Below, one piece after another: positions 1-13,171 of a stretch of 52,764 nucleotides of DNA (its first letter is position 1; the number at the start of each line of letters is the position of its first letter). The stretch covers positions 1-52,764 of the forward strand of contig JACKQL020000202.1 of NCBI GenBank assembly GCA_018296165.2, written 5' to 3'. The position numbers and the translations under genes were made by a program. The DNA comes from Termitomyces sp. T153. Taxonomy: Eukaryota > Basidiomycota > Agaricomycetes > Agaricales > Lyophyllaceae. The notes below the pieces were generated by a model that was given only the letters and a program-made list of their open reading frames with translations, was not told where the DNA came from and did no database searches.

Positions 1-291
1 ATACTCCGGAATAGGTCGGAGGAGGCAGGGTGTCGAGTTAATGATGGGTGGCAAAGATCGGGAATCGCGGGGGTGGTTCTCGGGGTTCGGGAAGCCCAGG
101 GTAAGTGTCAGTGGCTGCGGGGCAGGCACCGAAGTTGGCCAGGGGGCCGTTGGAGTTAGCCGGGGGGGCGTCGGAGTTAGCCGAAGTAGGCGCGGGGCAT
201 GGGCGGAAGTTCGGCGGAGTGTTGGGGGTCCTTTTGGGGGTTCGGGGGTTTGATGGGTGATGTGCGGGGTTTCGGGGAACGGGTCGTGACA
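1..291. repeat. Right end of an LTR (third copy of the 16.5-23.4 kb element's LTR)
   Basis: This stretch aligns end to end with the last ~309 bp of the two LTRs at 16537-17697 and 22283-23443, with a few indels, and ends in the same TGACA at 287-291. The rest lies outside the window, so it may be a solo LTR or the edge of another element. It keeps more CpG dinucleotides than the other two copies. Confidence 0.85.
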
Positions 292-2690
292 TACTGTAAG
301 CAAGGTATTTTGTTAAAAACTTTTATTGAAAATAAAGATATTAACATGGGTACATAGTTGTGCAAAAGCTGACAAAGGTCAATACTATGAACAGATCCCA
401 GGGTTTCCACAAAGATATAGGCAATGAAGGCAGTGGAAGGAGGTAGATGGGCATAATAGACCCAATATCACTGCATGCATGATTGAGAGCTTGCCAAGGT
501 GATGTGAATCAGTACAAACTGTACAAAAAAAAGAGAGAAAAGATGCAACTAGAATAGACATGTTCCATACATAGCAATACATCAATGCAAATAGAAGGCA
601 ATGCCACTTCTACAGATATGCAAGACAATAAAACTGAAAGAGTGGTGACTTAAGCATAGACAAACTGTACAAAAAAAAGAGAAAAGACACAACTAAAATA
701 GGCATGTTCCATACATGGCAATACATCAACATGAATAGAAAGGTGGTGCTGGTTCCACAGATATGCAACATGAATAAAAAGTGATGTCAGGCAATATTGG
801 TTTGGTTCCACAGATATACAAAATAATAAAACCAAAAAGAGCAATGATTTTAGCACAGACATTACAGTGTTACAAAGAAGTTACAAAGGAGAGAACATAC
901 TCAGTAGCAATCCTGACATATACACTCTGCTTGGCCAACATGCTTACATTGGTGAGTTAGTAGTTCTATACAGTCAACCCAATATTCAAATTCTCTCAGA
1001 AAAGTCCTGGGGTGTACATGAGTGCCAAGTAGCAAAACATCCATCTACCTACCCCTAGAGTCCCATGTCTGAGTCTCCTGTGGACAAGTTGATGATGGGG
1101 CAACAGGATGGAATGAACAAATGGCCTTTTAAGAGTTCTAATATGTAGACTAGATAGTATTTGGAAATTGGAGATGACAAATCAAGACTGTATAGTTTTT
1201 GGGTACATCTGAGTGATGCACTGACTTTTGATTCTGAAGAGGGGATGTTTAGGTAGGGTCAAGTAACAATGGGTAATGCACACAGAATTTGTAGAAGAGA
1301 GGTTCAAACTAAGAATATATCCTATTCCTGAATGCCCATCATGTCAAAGCCTGAGAGAATGGCAGCAATGTTTGCAAGAACCCACACTCCACAATCAACA
1401 CTGTTTGTTTGTCATGGGTGGGTGATGGTGGGTTGAGCAATCCAACCAGAGGGATTCAACAGGAGTGTATTTCCATTTTGGTTGGCCAAAAGAATCAAAC
1501 AAGAAACCAAAGTCATAATCTCCTAAGCTGATGTTAGTTTGAAGATATATCAAGGCAAGTGGGTTATGGTACCTTCACCTCAGTAGTCCAAGGTTCCCAT
1601 TGTGCAAAGCTGTCAAAGAGGTGAACTTTCCTAATTGATGGAACAACAGTGCACATGACCCAATGTTCAGTAGTCAGGCAATGAATAGGAAATATCCAGA
1701 CATCATGCAACCAATCTGAGTTATGACATGTTTGTTGCCAAATTTTGGTATTGCTTGTATAGTATCACATCATAGGAAGATTGTAAGTTGAAAAGATAGC
1801 ACAATGTTGACTAGCACATGATGTGGTCCTAGTTGACTCAGAGAATTGATGCCTTAGTAAAGCAGAAATCCCATTAATGCACACATCATTGAGTCATCCA
1901 TTTTGTGAATGTAACATTTCAAGTTCTTGTGGACCAAAAACAATATGGCTATGGAGATGAGGAAAATATTGTGATTGGTTGAGAGGTGCAAAGTCTGCAA
2001 ATGTCTGGAATGAAAGTTCCTGGACAAGGTTAGCATAACAAGATATGGACAACTAAAAGGAATATTTAATATTGTCATAACAATGGACAACATATTGCAA
2101 CTTACTGGTAGTTCTAGTTTCCATACCAACAAAAAATCAACACCTGGAGCCACAACATCAGCTTCAGTTGTCTCATTCTCAGTTGTATGTTCCAGGTAGT
2201 TGCCAAAGAGGACTTCATCCATGCTGTCAGTGATGGCTTGATTGTTGTCAGTTGCCTGATCCAGGAAATCCATCAGTCTGATTTGGCCTGATATAATCAC
2301 TGCTGGCACTCAATTGTGTTTCCTTGGGAAAAAATCAAAAGGAAACCTGTTATGCCATTTCCTATGTGGCAATTTCTGATGGAAAAAGTCTTTGAACAAA
2401 GGAAATTTGCCTTTTTCTATAGTAAAAAGCTGGCCAAGAAACAGATGACAGGTTTCTTTTGACTCTTTTTCCATTGGAAACATTTTCTGGTCCCAGCAGT
2501 GAATCTAATTTGGTTTTGAACTTGATTTGGCCAGCCATATTTTTCAAGATCATTGTCTTGTTCAATGCTCTCAGGAGCATGATCAATTAAATATATTGGC
2601 ATATTAAGCTATATAATCATGTATACCAAAGTATTGCAAAAGAAACTAAGAGAAATAAGCAAGCAAGCATGAAATACTGAGCTCGATGTG
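292..2690. other. CpG-free noncoding relic
   Basis: No convincing gene. Reading through the whole stretch I find no CG dinucleotide until about 2682, although CpG is common in the genes that follow. This is the mark of old methylated repeat DNA. Short open frames on both strands have no recognisable domains. It contains the 146-bp tandem repeat at 515-862. Confidence 0.7.
515..862. repeat. Tandem repeat, ~146-bp unit, about 2.4 copies
   Basis: The block starting with caaactgtac at 515 recurs at 661 with scattered substitutions and the same order of landmarks (A-rich run, catgttccatac, ctacagatatgc or ccacagatatgc). A shortened third unit follows from about 793. No CpG is present. Confidence 0.75.
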
Positions 2691-3331
2691 CCCAATGATG
2701 GTGAGGAAGGGCGGATATCAGGAAGCCTAGTTGTATGGTCAGATAGCTCACAGATATTTCCGCCAACTTTTTGGGTGCTTTGCCCCCGAGGTGCCGTATG
2801 TGGACACGGCCCTTGAAGAACTTTTAAATTGCTTTCAATCTTCTTCGTGTGATTCCTTGAATCTCGCGATTCGATCCGTAGTGTGACACAAATTGGCTTC
2901 CACCACGTTCTTTATCGTTACATACATACAAAGTTTTAGATACGAGAAGATTGTAGATTACAACGACCACCACAACGAAGCACGCAGTGGTACGGCCGTC
3001 CATTACTGTACATACTAATAGCTCGTAAGTTAGCCTGGTATATATGACATCAAACGCACAATACACACATCTCGACAACATACAGCAATAGCTACAGAAT
3101 ACTATACCCGGGGTTCTGTGTTAAGGGATACGTAACAAGGTAAACGACGAGGGAGGCGGGGAATCGGGGTCCGTGTTCAAGGAACAAACACAAGAAGAGA
3201 AATAGTAAAAGAGCATCGAAGAAGGCAGCACAACTTCGATCAGTCATGAACCGCGACTGCCACAACATGGTAGTAGGCGAATGATATACAAGGAAACCAA
3301 GCCCGCGGAGACAACTTCCTCTTGGTGTGTC
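2691..3331. other. 3' flank of the Myb/AT-hook gene
   Basis: CpG reappears here, which fits the start of genic DNA. No domain-bearing frame was found. An 85-residue minus-strand frame at 2824-3081 has no features. Most likely the 3' UTR and downstream spacer of the minus-strand gene ending at 3332. Confidence 0.5.
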
Positions 3332-5277
3332 TCATTTCCCATTTTCCTTGCCGAGCCTCGACGACCCCGTATTCCCGTTCGGCTGGTACATATACGGATG
3401 CGTCGCCACTGACGCCGTCGACTTATTGGCGTCCTGGTTTGGTCGAGCACGGTAGTAACTCGTGCGCTGTTCCTGGGTTGTTTTCGCAGCTGGTATGACA
3501 GGCGAAGGTGTGTTGACTGCCACGGTCGGCATGGGCCAAGGCAGGGTCGATGTGGGTTTGGGCGCTGGGCGCTGTTGATTTTGCAGGGCGGGTGAGGCCG
3601 CAGGGGTCGATGCGGTCTGGCTGTGGGAGGATGAGGTCGAATCCGGGACAGCGGGCGCGGTGGTAGCCGTAGTTGTAGTAGGTACAACGGTGTTTGTGAC
3701 CGTAGGAGTAGGCGGGACAGAGGGACTCGCTGCATCACTGGTGCCCTCGTCGCGACGTCGTTTGACACCCCTCGAGGAACTTTCTTTCAGGCCCAATGAA
3801 GTTGCTTTGATGAGGATCTGATGCCTGTGAAGGAATTATGTCAATTTCATTCCGTCCTGCAATCACTGAAAAGGGCAAACCTCGTCCGACTGTTTCCCCA
3901 CTGTGCAACAACGCGATCCCAATCAATTTCTCCGGTTTGCATCCCTGACCTGCTTTCTTCGGCCAACTTCTTTAGTCTCTCGGTTTCTTCATCAGACCAT
4001 GCGCCCTGGTTCCCTCCAGCACCGGTGCTTGATGTAATGACATTGGCCGTACTAACGGTGATTCCGGTGCTCGTCGATGCCTCCGTTTGCGGTTGAGGTG
4101 TCCGCACCGGCTGAGTCTGAGTAACTGGTGATTGGGGTTGCGCAGATGTTGATACCTGAGGTTGTGGTTGTGCATAATAAGTCCCGGGTGTGACGTACGG
4201 ATACTGATAGTACGGTGTCGTCGGATATTGGCCTGGAGGTACGTACATTGAGTACTGTGGATAAGCAGGTTGTGCACTGGGTAGTGGCATGACAAAGGAT
4301 GCCGGATTGGATATAACAGCGGAAGTAGTTGGTGTGCTCGCAGTTGCAGCGGAACGTGCTGTTGTCGAGGTCGATGGGACATGTTGCGTCTGCATTGGTT
4401 GATAGAGTGTTGGAGCGGTGCTATAGATTGGTGGAGGTGGCGAGGCGACTAATTGTGATGGATTGCTGAGCTTGTGTTCTCAATTAGAAAACGTCATAAT
4501 TAGTACGCTCAAGCAATTTACCAGGGTGTCACAGATACGTTTTGCTTCGCTGAGCATGACCAATGGGTCAACCTTACTTCCAGGACCCATTTGATAACAT
4601 TGCGCTATAACCAAGGGCTGGGTTGCTTTCTGCAACGTCTCGTAAGAACACAACATATGTTCGCGAGTTATCAAATGACATACTACAAGCTCTTCTGCAG
4701 CTGTGTAGAATTCAGAGCACAAATTCAAAACGCGCCATTGAAACTCGTAGTACAGTTGATTATGTGCATTCACATCAGGGTGTTGAGGCGGCGTTACAGC
4801 AGCAGGCGTGGTGTAAAAAGCAGCTTCCGGCTTAGATATCGTCTGACTGATGCGGGGTTTCCTGTTTTTGGAACCTCGCGGACGACCTGGTCGACGCTTT
4901 GCTGCCTGCGAATTCATATCTTCTTGTTGCCCTTGTTGTACCGTATGCGCGTCCGTGCTTATAGCGGGTCCAACAAGGAATCAGCCCAAAATGTCTTCAT
5001 CAAACGTCCCATATGGAATAAAAGGATATACACACCCAGTTGTCTTTAATTGTGGGGAAGGTGGATTGCTTTGGGTATCTGGCTCATGTCGGTTTAGTTG
5101 TTCCTCAATGAGACCTTCATCGTCACCATCCTCCTCCTCTTCCTCCTCTTCTTCTTCACGGTGAGTGCTTTGTGTGTTTGTTATCTTTGAATTGAACATT
5201 CCAGTAAAGGTAACTTGATGGCCTTGTGGAGGATTCAGCGCATGAGAAAGAGGCTGGTAATGTTGAGGGTTGTCCAT
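3332..5277 (-). CDS. AT-hook and Myb/SANT-like nuclear protein
   Basis: Four exons on the minus strand (5036-5277, 4522-4957, 3881-4470, 3332-3824) join with GT-AG introns of 78, 51 and 56 nt and close exactly at 586 aa. The protein has a nine-Glu acidic run near residue 50. An AT-hook (RRPGRPRGSKNRKPR) lies just after the first junction, followed by a long Pro/Thr/Gln/Tyr-rich stretch. A Myb-like motif starting WSDEETERLKKLAEE then spans the third intron, with the spaced tryptophans of the fold (W, W, W). AT-hook plus Myb-like domains point to DNA binding in the nucleus; targets are unknown. The start at 5277 is preferred; an in-frame ATG at 5340 would add 21 residues. The join at the first intron is supported by frame only. 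Confidence 0.75.
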
Positions 5278-7336
5278 GAGACGTAAACAGGGGAAACCAG
5301 GATAACAGGGACCTGAATGAAGAAGACTTAGTCTTGTCAAGAATTGAAGGTTACATGGTCATATTTTCCGAACCCGTTCAGTTGGTAAATTGAAATATTG
5401 TAACCCTGATAAGGCTTTATTGGTGACGAAATATAATATGCTGAAAACACGTACTTGAGGCCACTCAAACTGGAAACGATAGTTATGCGGCCGCGACCTC
5501 CGGAATATATCTTTTATTTTTTTCCAGTGCAGTCAGCAGGTGCTCAGGAAAATTCAAGCAGTGGACAATGATGAACCCTGCTCGTTGGTGGATACGATGG
5601 TCAGATGTGTGGGAATTTCCGAAAACACAACACAAGGCGATTGTGTCACACGTCTGCATCACATTCGTCACAACAACGGTATCCGTGTGTCACAAACTAA
5701 CTACTTAAGTATCTTGATACAAAGTCTCTCTTGCGCTGTTACTGGTGCGGGTATGTCTCTATGTATTCGTCGTCATGACGTGACGTGACGTAGCGGCGGC
5801 ATTATAACTGACATGCTACTCGCTGAACGGTCTACCGAACCGCCTGATCTTGATGAATCTTGGATGAACCAAAAACTCTCAGCTGCATCAGATTTGTTGG
5901 ACATGTTACGAAAACAATCATTGTGATTCCAAATCGCTTCGAAACTCCCTCTGAGGAATCGCGCTCAATGTCGCTGTTACGTTCATCGCTAAATAATAAT
6001 GATCATCTATGTCGGCAAGTAGTATTCCTATCCTGTCATGGGTTGACATACAAGCTTGTCAGAAAGCAAGAAAGCAAAGTTATGCTTGAGGGGATATATC
6101 CTTGTTCCTCACGACATGCTTTTTTCGACCTGGCGATGTCGAACGATTTGAACGAGCCTCATTCTTTTGGTATCAATTACTGTATACCTTCATTGAAGCT
6201 CGTGGGAAATATCTCATACCTCCAGCACCCAAGGCCGACTGAATTGGTTACTTGCATAGCCATTGCAGACACCAAAATTACAACCATCTCTTCCATCAAT
6301 AGCCTGTTCGGCACGTTGTAATCGCCGCTTGTTCATTATAACTAATGGTCACGAGTCTAGTTCGACACTTATCCTCAGACTAGTTTCCCCATTTTCGGTA
6401 GTATCACTTCGCTAAACGAAAGGATCCAGGGAGGCTCGAGCCAGTTGTCTCGCATCCTCGAGGTAAGCCCGCTAACAAGGGCATCTAGGAGGAGAGAGAC
6501 AGAATCTGTCTCTGCGAGAAAGCGTATGCACTTGCTTTCACCCTCAATTTCAATAGACTCACAGATTAATAACAAGATGTGGGTTAGGTATTGGTTGTGC
6601 CGCGAATTTCGGGTATCCTTAGCCGCGAACATCGCGACCTAGAAAGACCTGGTATTCATCTCGAGAAAAGAGGCACTAGTGATGGATTAGAAGTAGTTCA
6701 CCAGATGCAGTGTTACCCATGCCGGAAGTAAGAACATTGTTGCTAAAGTGATGTATCCCTTGTACTAATCCATGTTTCCGCAAAGTACGGCTCGCTGCTC
6801 CATGATACATTTAGAGTCATTCTACCTCGGTCAGATGTTGCAGTCACTCTCTCCTTCTTAATCACCTACTTCATTTTTTTGATTTTGGCTTTCTTCGCGA
6901 TTCAGACGACAAGCTGGGTAGTTCCAACTACCTGGGGTTCCTTGACTTGCAACTTACTCATGCCCATCTCATCCCAGTCAATATCCTGCATCTGGCTCAC
7001 ACGGACGAGAGAAGAGGCCCTTAGTAATTATCTCTCTTCAAATGGTCAATGAACAACCACTGAGGTTACTCGAGGGTCAGCCCCTGTTGTCCAGTGAGGA
7101 TGGTTACCATGTTCCAGAGCTCGACTCTATGTGGTTTTGCACTGCTTCATTGGCACCGATTACTCCGATGGCTGGAATCCGGACATGTATGGCAAAGATG
7201 TGATGAAGTGCACAGTCACCATCAAATTCATGATAGGTCTATCTCTTTCCTCCGCGCAAGACTTTCCAATATGGACAACTTGACTGCCATTTGAACACTT
7301 TTTCGCCACCTGTACTTGATTTTAGATTGTAAACTT
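5278..7336. other. Intergenic, no supported gene
   Basis: CpG content is normal but no frame carries a recognisable domain. The longest frames, 5860-6321 (+, 153 residues) and 6375-6632 (-, 85 residues with an ATG), show no signal peptide, repeat or motif that I can recognise. A short frame around 7137-7290 (+) reads sensibly but is isolated. I do not call any of them. Confidence 0.45.
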
Positions 7337-8107
7337 TCAAAGGTATTGACTATGTAATAGTATCCCTGATTTGAAGTGTACCATCGCGACAATTATTAGC
7401 TGTATGTCAGACAGAGGGAAAAGCTTGAGGAGAATGGTAATAACATCGATAAGATAACTAACTAAACCTGCCTTGACAAATATCCCCTCCTTGATGCGAC
7501 CACTGAGGCTCATCCTTGTTTTACATGTCATTCTAGGTCGGGTCCACCAGATGATGGGCTTCCATTTGACGTCTCTGGTCTGATGAACCCGACCCAATGT
7601 TTCCTGCTTCTGGTGCTCGATCAGCCAATCCGATGGCCAACGATCCTGTGAACCCTTCGCAGCTGCAGCGTCCACATTCTTTAATACCTGTTACAAATGA
7701 GTACTCTTGATATGTCCCAGGGTACTTTTCAGAACAATCGAGTCCATCATTCACCATCTGTTCACCATACTTCTCCTAATATCTTTCATTCTTGTCACAC
7801 TCCCTCTCCACATAGACCTCCTCAAGCTCCTCCAGTTGTTCCTTTGACTCCTTCTAATGCTCATCATTTTTCTCATATTTCCCCATCTAAATTCAGAAGA
7901 ACTTGTTTGATTGCTGCAGGGTCGATCAATTTCCGCTTTCTGTATGCCTGAAATGGCAGATGGGTGTTGATGATGCCTCCATTGTAAAATACCTTGGAAA
8001 AATATACTTTCAAGCCTGGATAAGTTAGGGACACAATAAAGCAGGCTAACCAGTCTGTGGAGCAGCATAACAAATACCAAGAAATTGCATGGTTCTGATA
8101 GTCTCAT
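7337..8107 (-). pseudogene. Degenerate unidentified coding remnant
   Basis: Overlapping minus-strand frames (7337-7675, 7533-7757, 7751-8107) look like one reading frame broken by stops and frameshifts. Between 7750 and 7870 the minus strand reads as a Glu/Lys/Arg-rich, coiled-coil-like stretch, and its plus-strand mirror is a Pro/His/Ser-rich frame at 7697-7951. I do not recognise the parent protein. A broken transposon or host gene fragment is the most that can be said. Confidence 0.3.
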
Positions 8108-8859
8108 TTAATATGCCTTTATACTTAGCATAGCCAAGGTCAAGCACTGGTATAGTAGAAGGTACTAGAGCAGCTTTGATGCTCCATGCCAAAATGGATA
8201 GCACAGTATAAGTATGAGAAAGAATAGAAACATTGTACTAGATGATGTCTGTAAGGTATTCATGCATGATTTTATAGGTTGAGGTCAGAAACCCAGTGGA
8301 GCAGAGCGACTTCCATCTCAAGAGCTTAAGACAAAAAATGATCTGTACAAAGTTTAGATCATGTCCATGACTGTCACTTGATCCTGAGACTGTTGTACGT
8401 GTCTGGTGCTACGGTGGCATATGTGATCCCATGTTTCTGATCAAGGACTAGTAAGGTGGGGACAGCTGGGCAGATCGCATTGGGTCGCAGAGGAGCTAAG
8501 ACATGGGTAATTTTGAGGCAGCTAAAATAAGTACCCAAAATGGAGGCAAGGGAGTAGACCTACATTCACTCACAATTGATTGGGAGCTGAGTGCTGAAGG
8601 ACATGGTGGTGTGAGTAAAGAAAGCTGAAATGTACATGGTGAAATACATGTTATGTGTTTGGGATTTATCTGATTCTTAAAGCAATGTCAGAGTTGCAGT
8701 TAGGCTGTTGACAGACTCAGCTCTAAGACCATTCAAGTCGCTGGGAGAACCATTATTGATGCTTGATGCATATATTCCTTATTTTATCTTGATCAGCTTG
8801 ACATCTCTCCCTCAGCATCAGTGCATCGGTAGGTGTTGTCCAACAGGACAGAACAGTAA
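8108..8859. other. CpG-poor spacer, no gene
   Basis: Few CpG sites and no supported frame. It is probably the decayed upstream body of the non-LTR element whose tail follows, but I cannot recognise reverse transcriptase motifs in it. Confidence 0.35.
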
Positions 8860-9405
8860 CAGTACAGTGATGTCCAGGGCATAAAGATGTTGAGGGCAAA
8901 GAGAAAGCAGACAAAACAGCAAAAGAAGGTGCCCACATGTGACAAGCCAAGTACGTGACACTAACCCAGGTCAAACAGAGAATGAAGGAACAAGTACTCA
9001 AAACCTGGAGAGCAACATGGCTAAAGATCCCCCCCCACAGGAGGATTTGCACCCGCAAATAAACTACCCCCGAGCACCAAACCATGGAAGCATGTCCACG
9101 ATATCCCGGGAGAGGTCTTCGTGAGGCTAACCCAATGCTGAACACAACACTCCTTTATATGCTACATTTGTACCCACTGAATCCTCAGGATGTGCATGCG
9201 GGGAAAGAGATGCCAAACATGGGAACACATAATCAGAGACTGCCCCAAGTATGAGCACAGGTACATACCGAGAAAAGTAGACAAGGAGCTGGACATGGGG
9301 AGTCTGCTAAGTACAAAGGAGGGAATCGAGGGGCCATGGGCAAATTTCTGTCGAAATCCTGAGCTTTTACGAAGAAAGGCTCACCGAGACTGGAGAAGAC
9401 GCTGA
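8860..9405 (+). pseudogene. RNase H tail of a dead non-LTR (LINE-like) retrotransposon
   Basis: Near 8871-8942 one frame reads CPGHKDVEGKEKADKTAKEG, the end of an RNase H domain as found in fungal LINE polyproteins (family form: W-x-PGH-x-x-x-EGN-x-x-AD). The expected tryptophan before it is a TGA stop. A shifted frame follows with LTQVKQRMKEQVLKTW. The frame at 9190-9405 then gives RCQTWEHIIRDCPKYEHR and STKEGIEG, which match the Cys/His C-terminal block that typically ends these proteins in Agaricomycetes (from memory). Several frameshifts and stops show it is inactive. It lies about 490 bp upstream of the urease start. Confidence 0.6.
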
Positions 9406-9897
9406 AACCAACGATGGAGGAGGATAAGGACGAAGAAAATGACGAAGAATACTGGAGAAGGATGGAAGAGAGGACATGGGAAGGTCAGAGGAGGATATGA
9501 CACGTGGAGAGAGGAGCGAGGAAGGGGAAGGATAGCGCACAAAAGCGTCGGGAGGAGACAAATGGGGTACAATTCACATGTCTGCGCAACAGCGCACGCG
9601 CGACGCCTAGCAGACACACGAAAGAAGCCATACTTCAATTTCTTATTTTGTTTTTCTTTTCCTTTCTTTTCTCGCTCATGATCAACACTCTAATCGGCCT
9701 GCTACTACACCCTGCCCTACCCTACTTCATCTACGCTAGCGAAACTACCTTGGATCAAACGCTTACGTACCATTCTTATTTTACAACCACCATACCTAGT
9801 CCATACAGCTCGTCCCTTAGCCCAGTCTGTGGCTTGCCGGCGTTAAACAGAGATCCATCCGTCCATACCTCAGCATCAGGCGGCTTCCACCCATCCA
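9406..9897. other. Urease upstream region
   Basis: Between the LINE remnant and the urease start codon. The first part is purine-rich and may still belong to the LINE 3' end. From about 9640 it turns pyrimidine-rich, as is usual for fungal promoters and 5' leaders. No TATA box is convincing. Confidence 0.4.
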
Positions 9898-12800
9898 ATG
9901 CGGCTTCTTCCCCGTGAACAGGAAAAAGTCTTCTTGAATCAGGTACGCCTCGTGGTGTGCAACCGGCCCAAAGTTGGTCAATCCATACTATCCGGACTAG
10001 GTCGGCTTCCTGGCTCAGAAACGTCTTGCGCGAGGATTACGTTTAAACCGCTCAGAATCCATCGCGCTTATTGCGTCGCAGCTTCAAGAGAGGATCCGCG
10101 ATGGTCTGCATTCGGTTGCAGAACTGATGCAACACGGCAAGACTATTCTCGGAAGGCGTCATGTACTGCCAGGAGTCTCGACACAGATACGTGATATTCA
10201 AGTTGAAGGCACGTTCCCCGATGGGTGCGTTACTCTACTTCCTTTCTTTGATATTCTTCTCATTTCGTCTTCCAGCGTGTTTCTCGTCACCGTCCATGAC
10301 CCGATCTGTACCGAGGACGGAGATCTTGAAGCTGCGCTTTACGGTTCTTTCCTTCCGGCACCTTCTGATGACTTGTTCCCTCCGACCGATCCTCAGGAAT
10401 ACGCAGATGAGAAAGCTCCAGGCGCCATTATTGCGAGAAAGGAAAACGTGATCATCAACAAAGGTAGAGAGCGTATTAAACTTCGAGTTACAAACAACGG
10501 TGATCGTCCAATTCAGGCGAGCAAAAATCTGGCATATTTTGTGTTTCTGAGTGTTTCGCCATAGGTGGGCTCACACTATCACTTCATCGAGACGAATGCT
10601 GCGCTATCTTTCGATCGAGGACTGGCATACGGAAAACGACTCGACATACCTGCCGGCACTGCAGTGCGATTTGAACCAGGAGATGCCAAGACAGTGACTT
10701 TGTGTTCTATCGCTGGTAAAAAAATCATCACTGGAGGTAATAACCTTGCATCTGGGCTCGTAGAATACAATCGGATCGACGAGATTGTGAATAACCTACT
10801 CCAGAAAGGCTTCTCTCATATTCCAGAACCGGGGGCCCTTGAAGTGTCAGTTGATACAGAAATCAGTCGAGAAACATACATCTCCATGTTTGGGCCCACT
10901 GTCGGAGATCGCGTTCGACTGGGCGATACCGATCTTTGGATAGAGGTCGAATATGACGAGGTACATGTTGAGGTGTTTTGATGAGTTCCGTCCATTAATG
11001 CCTTGTCGACAGACCCCCTATGGTGATGAGGTGAAATTTGGCGGAGGTAACCGCGAACTTTGTTGTGCGTGTTTCTAGGCTGAGGTCTCCTCAGGAAAGA
11101 CCATTCGCGAGGGTATGGGTCAAGCAACGAATCTATCTTCCCTTGAGACCCTTGACTTGGTAATAACAAATGCACTGATTGTCGATTGGTCAGGCATTTA
11201 CAAGGTAAACCTCCAATATTTGTTTCGGAACGCCCTTTACGTCCTTGCGTTTAGGCGGATATAGGTGTCAAGAATGGAATGATTGCGGGCATAGGAAAAG
11301 CTGGTAACCCTGCTATCATGGCCAACGTGCACCCATCACTCGTCATTGGTTCTTCGACTGAAGCCATTGCCGGAGAAAAATTGATCGTTACGGCGGGAGC
11401 GATCGACGCGCATGTCCACTACATCTGCCCCCAACAAGTGGAAGAAGCGCTTGCTGCAGGGACCACGACGATGATTGGAGGCGGTACTGGACCAAGTGCC
11501 GGAACATGCGCCACCACTTGCACTCCAAGCCCCTTTTATTTGAGACACATGCTTGCTGCAACTGATGCACTACCGGTCAACTTTGGTTTCACTGGAAAGG
11601 GAAATGATGCAGGCCCTACATCTCTCGAGGAGATAATTTTGGCTGGTGCAATCGGCCTCAAGCTTCATGAAGATTGGGGTTCTACTCCTGCGACGATTAA
11701 GAACGCATTGGATGTAGCCGACAAATACGATGTCCAGGTGCGTTCCTTTCCCGTTGATAGTCCGTCACATAACTTTTTTTAGGTCAACATTCACACTGAC
11801 ACCTTAAACGAGAGTGGATTCGTTGAAAGTAGGCAATGAATAAGCGTACACAGGGTACCGTGCTAAGATACGTCATGGTTCGCAGGTACCATTTCCGCGT
11901 TTGGAGGCAGAACTATTCATACGTACCATACAGAAGGAGCTGGTGAGTGCTATCAACGTTTTTGTCGCTGGATATCGAGATTCTATCGTCAAGGGGGTGG
12001 CCATGCGCCTGATATCGTTGTTGTATGCGGTCTCAACAATGTTCTTCCTTCATCGACGAATCCAACACGACCTTATGCCCGCAACACTCTTGATGAACAT
12101 CTCGATGTATGTAGTTACTCCGTCGAGAGTTTTCGACCAATCACCTCTTTTCCAGATGCTAATGGTTTGCCATCATTTGGACCCCAATCTTCCAGAAGAC
12201 ATTGCCTTTGCCGAGTCTCGCATACGAGCCGAGACTGTCGCTGCAGAGGATGTCCTGCAGGATATTGGAGCCATTTCAATGATCAGCTCTGACTCGCAAG
12301 CCATGGGACGTGTTGGAGAAGTCGTAAGCCGTACATGGCGCACTGCCAGTAAGATGAGGGAGTACCGTGGTCCGTTAACTTCTCTAGGTGATGAGGAGGG
12401 CAAGGACAACGCGCGTGTCAAACGATATATCGCTAAGTATACGATCAACCCGTACGTTTCTCCGAGTCCACAACTGTGTGATTTTCGTTGACTCTGGACT
12501 ATCAGTGCAATAACACATGGAATGAGTCACCTCGTCGGCCATATCGCTGTTGGAACGCTTGCTGATCTTGTACTGTGGAAGCCAGAGAACTTTGGCTCAA
12601 AACCTGAGATGGTTTTGAAGAGTGGTGTCATCGTCGTGGCATCGGTAAGAATCTATTCGCCCCATGTAAGCTCGAAATCCAGATTTTTCTTCATAGATGG
12701 GAGATCCGAACGCTTCCATTCCCACTGTCCAGCCTATCTATACAAGGCCAATGTGGGGTTCGAAAGCTGCTTCGGCGGCTTTGAACTCGGTGTCTTTCGT

Positions 12801-13029
12801 CTCTCAGGCCTCTCTGAACTCTGGAACGATTGCTTCATACAATTTGTCTAAACGCTTCGATGCCGTTCGTGACTGTCGTTCAGTAACAAAGAAGGATATG
12901 AAATGGAACAACGCAACGCCGAAAATGACAGTAGATCCTGAGAACTATGAGGTCCGCGCGGACGGTATACTACAAGACATCCAAGCGGCTGAGAAGCTGC
13001 CTCTTACCAGAACTTATAATTTGTTCTAA
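9898..13029 (+). CDS. Urease, nickel-dependent
   Basis: Hydrolyses urea to ammonia and carbamate in the cytosol. Thirteen exons (9898-9942, 10001-10224, 10276-10516, 10565-10960, 11013-11046, 11095-11204, 11255-11737, 11783-11828, 11886-11942, 11994-12106, 12156-12451, 12506-12644, 12697-13029) close in frame at 838 aa, the usual length of plant and fungal ureases with gamma, beta and alpha parts fused. Metal-site residues are present: HVH (His403, His405), the carbamylated lysine in GLKLHEDWG (Lys486), the HTD and [12 protein letters not shown] histidines, the flap Cys-His in MVCHHLD, and the aspartate in SDSQAMGR. Intron 3 (10517-10564) starts with GC instead of GT: skipping it joins DRPIQ to VGSHYHF, the conserved order. 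No urease accessory genes are nearby. The enzyme looks intact. Confidence 0.96.
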
Positions 13030-13171
13030 GCATGAAATACGATTTGGATACATACGACAGTTACTAGTGATGTCTGATGGGTATATGTTGGAAGGTATTG
13101 GGCTTAGAGCCTTTGTACAATAGAATTATGTTGTCAATGGTAGGATGTGCATTCTAAAGGAATCGGTGAAG

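Noticed and set aside
2824..3081. 85-codon minus-strand frame with a run of valines
   Set aside because: Looks like 3' flanking DNA of the Myb/AT-hook gene; the valine run comes from a simple cca/acc repeat.
5860..6321. 153-codon plus-strand frame
   Set aside because: No domain, no signal peptide and no splice context; length alone is not enough.
7697..7951. Pro/His-rich plus-strand frame
   Set aside because: It looks like the complement of a Glu/Arg-rich stretch on the minus strand; no independent support.
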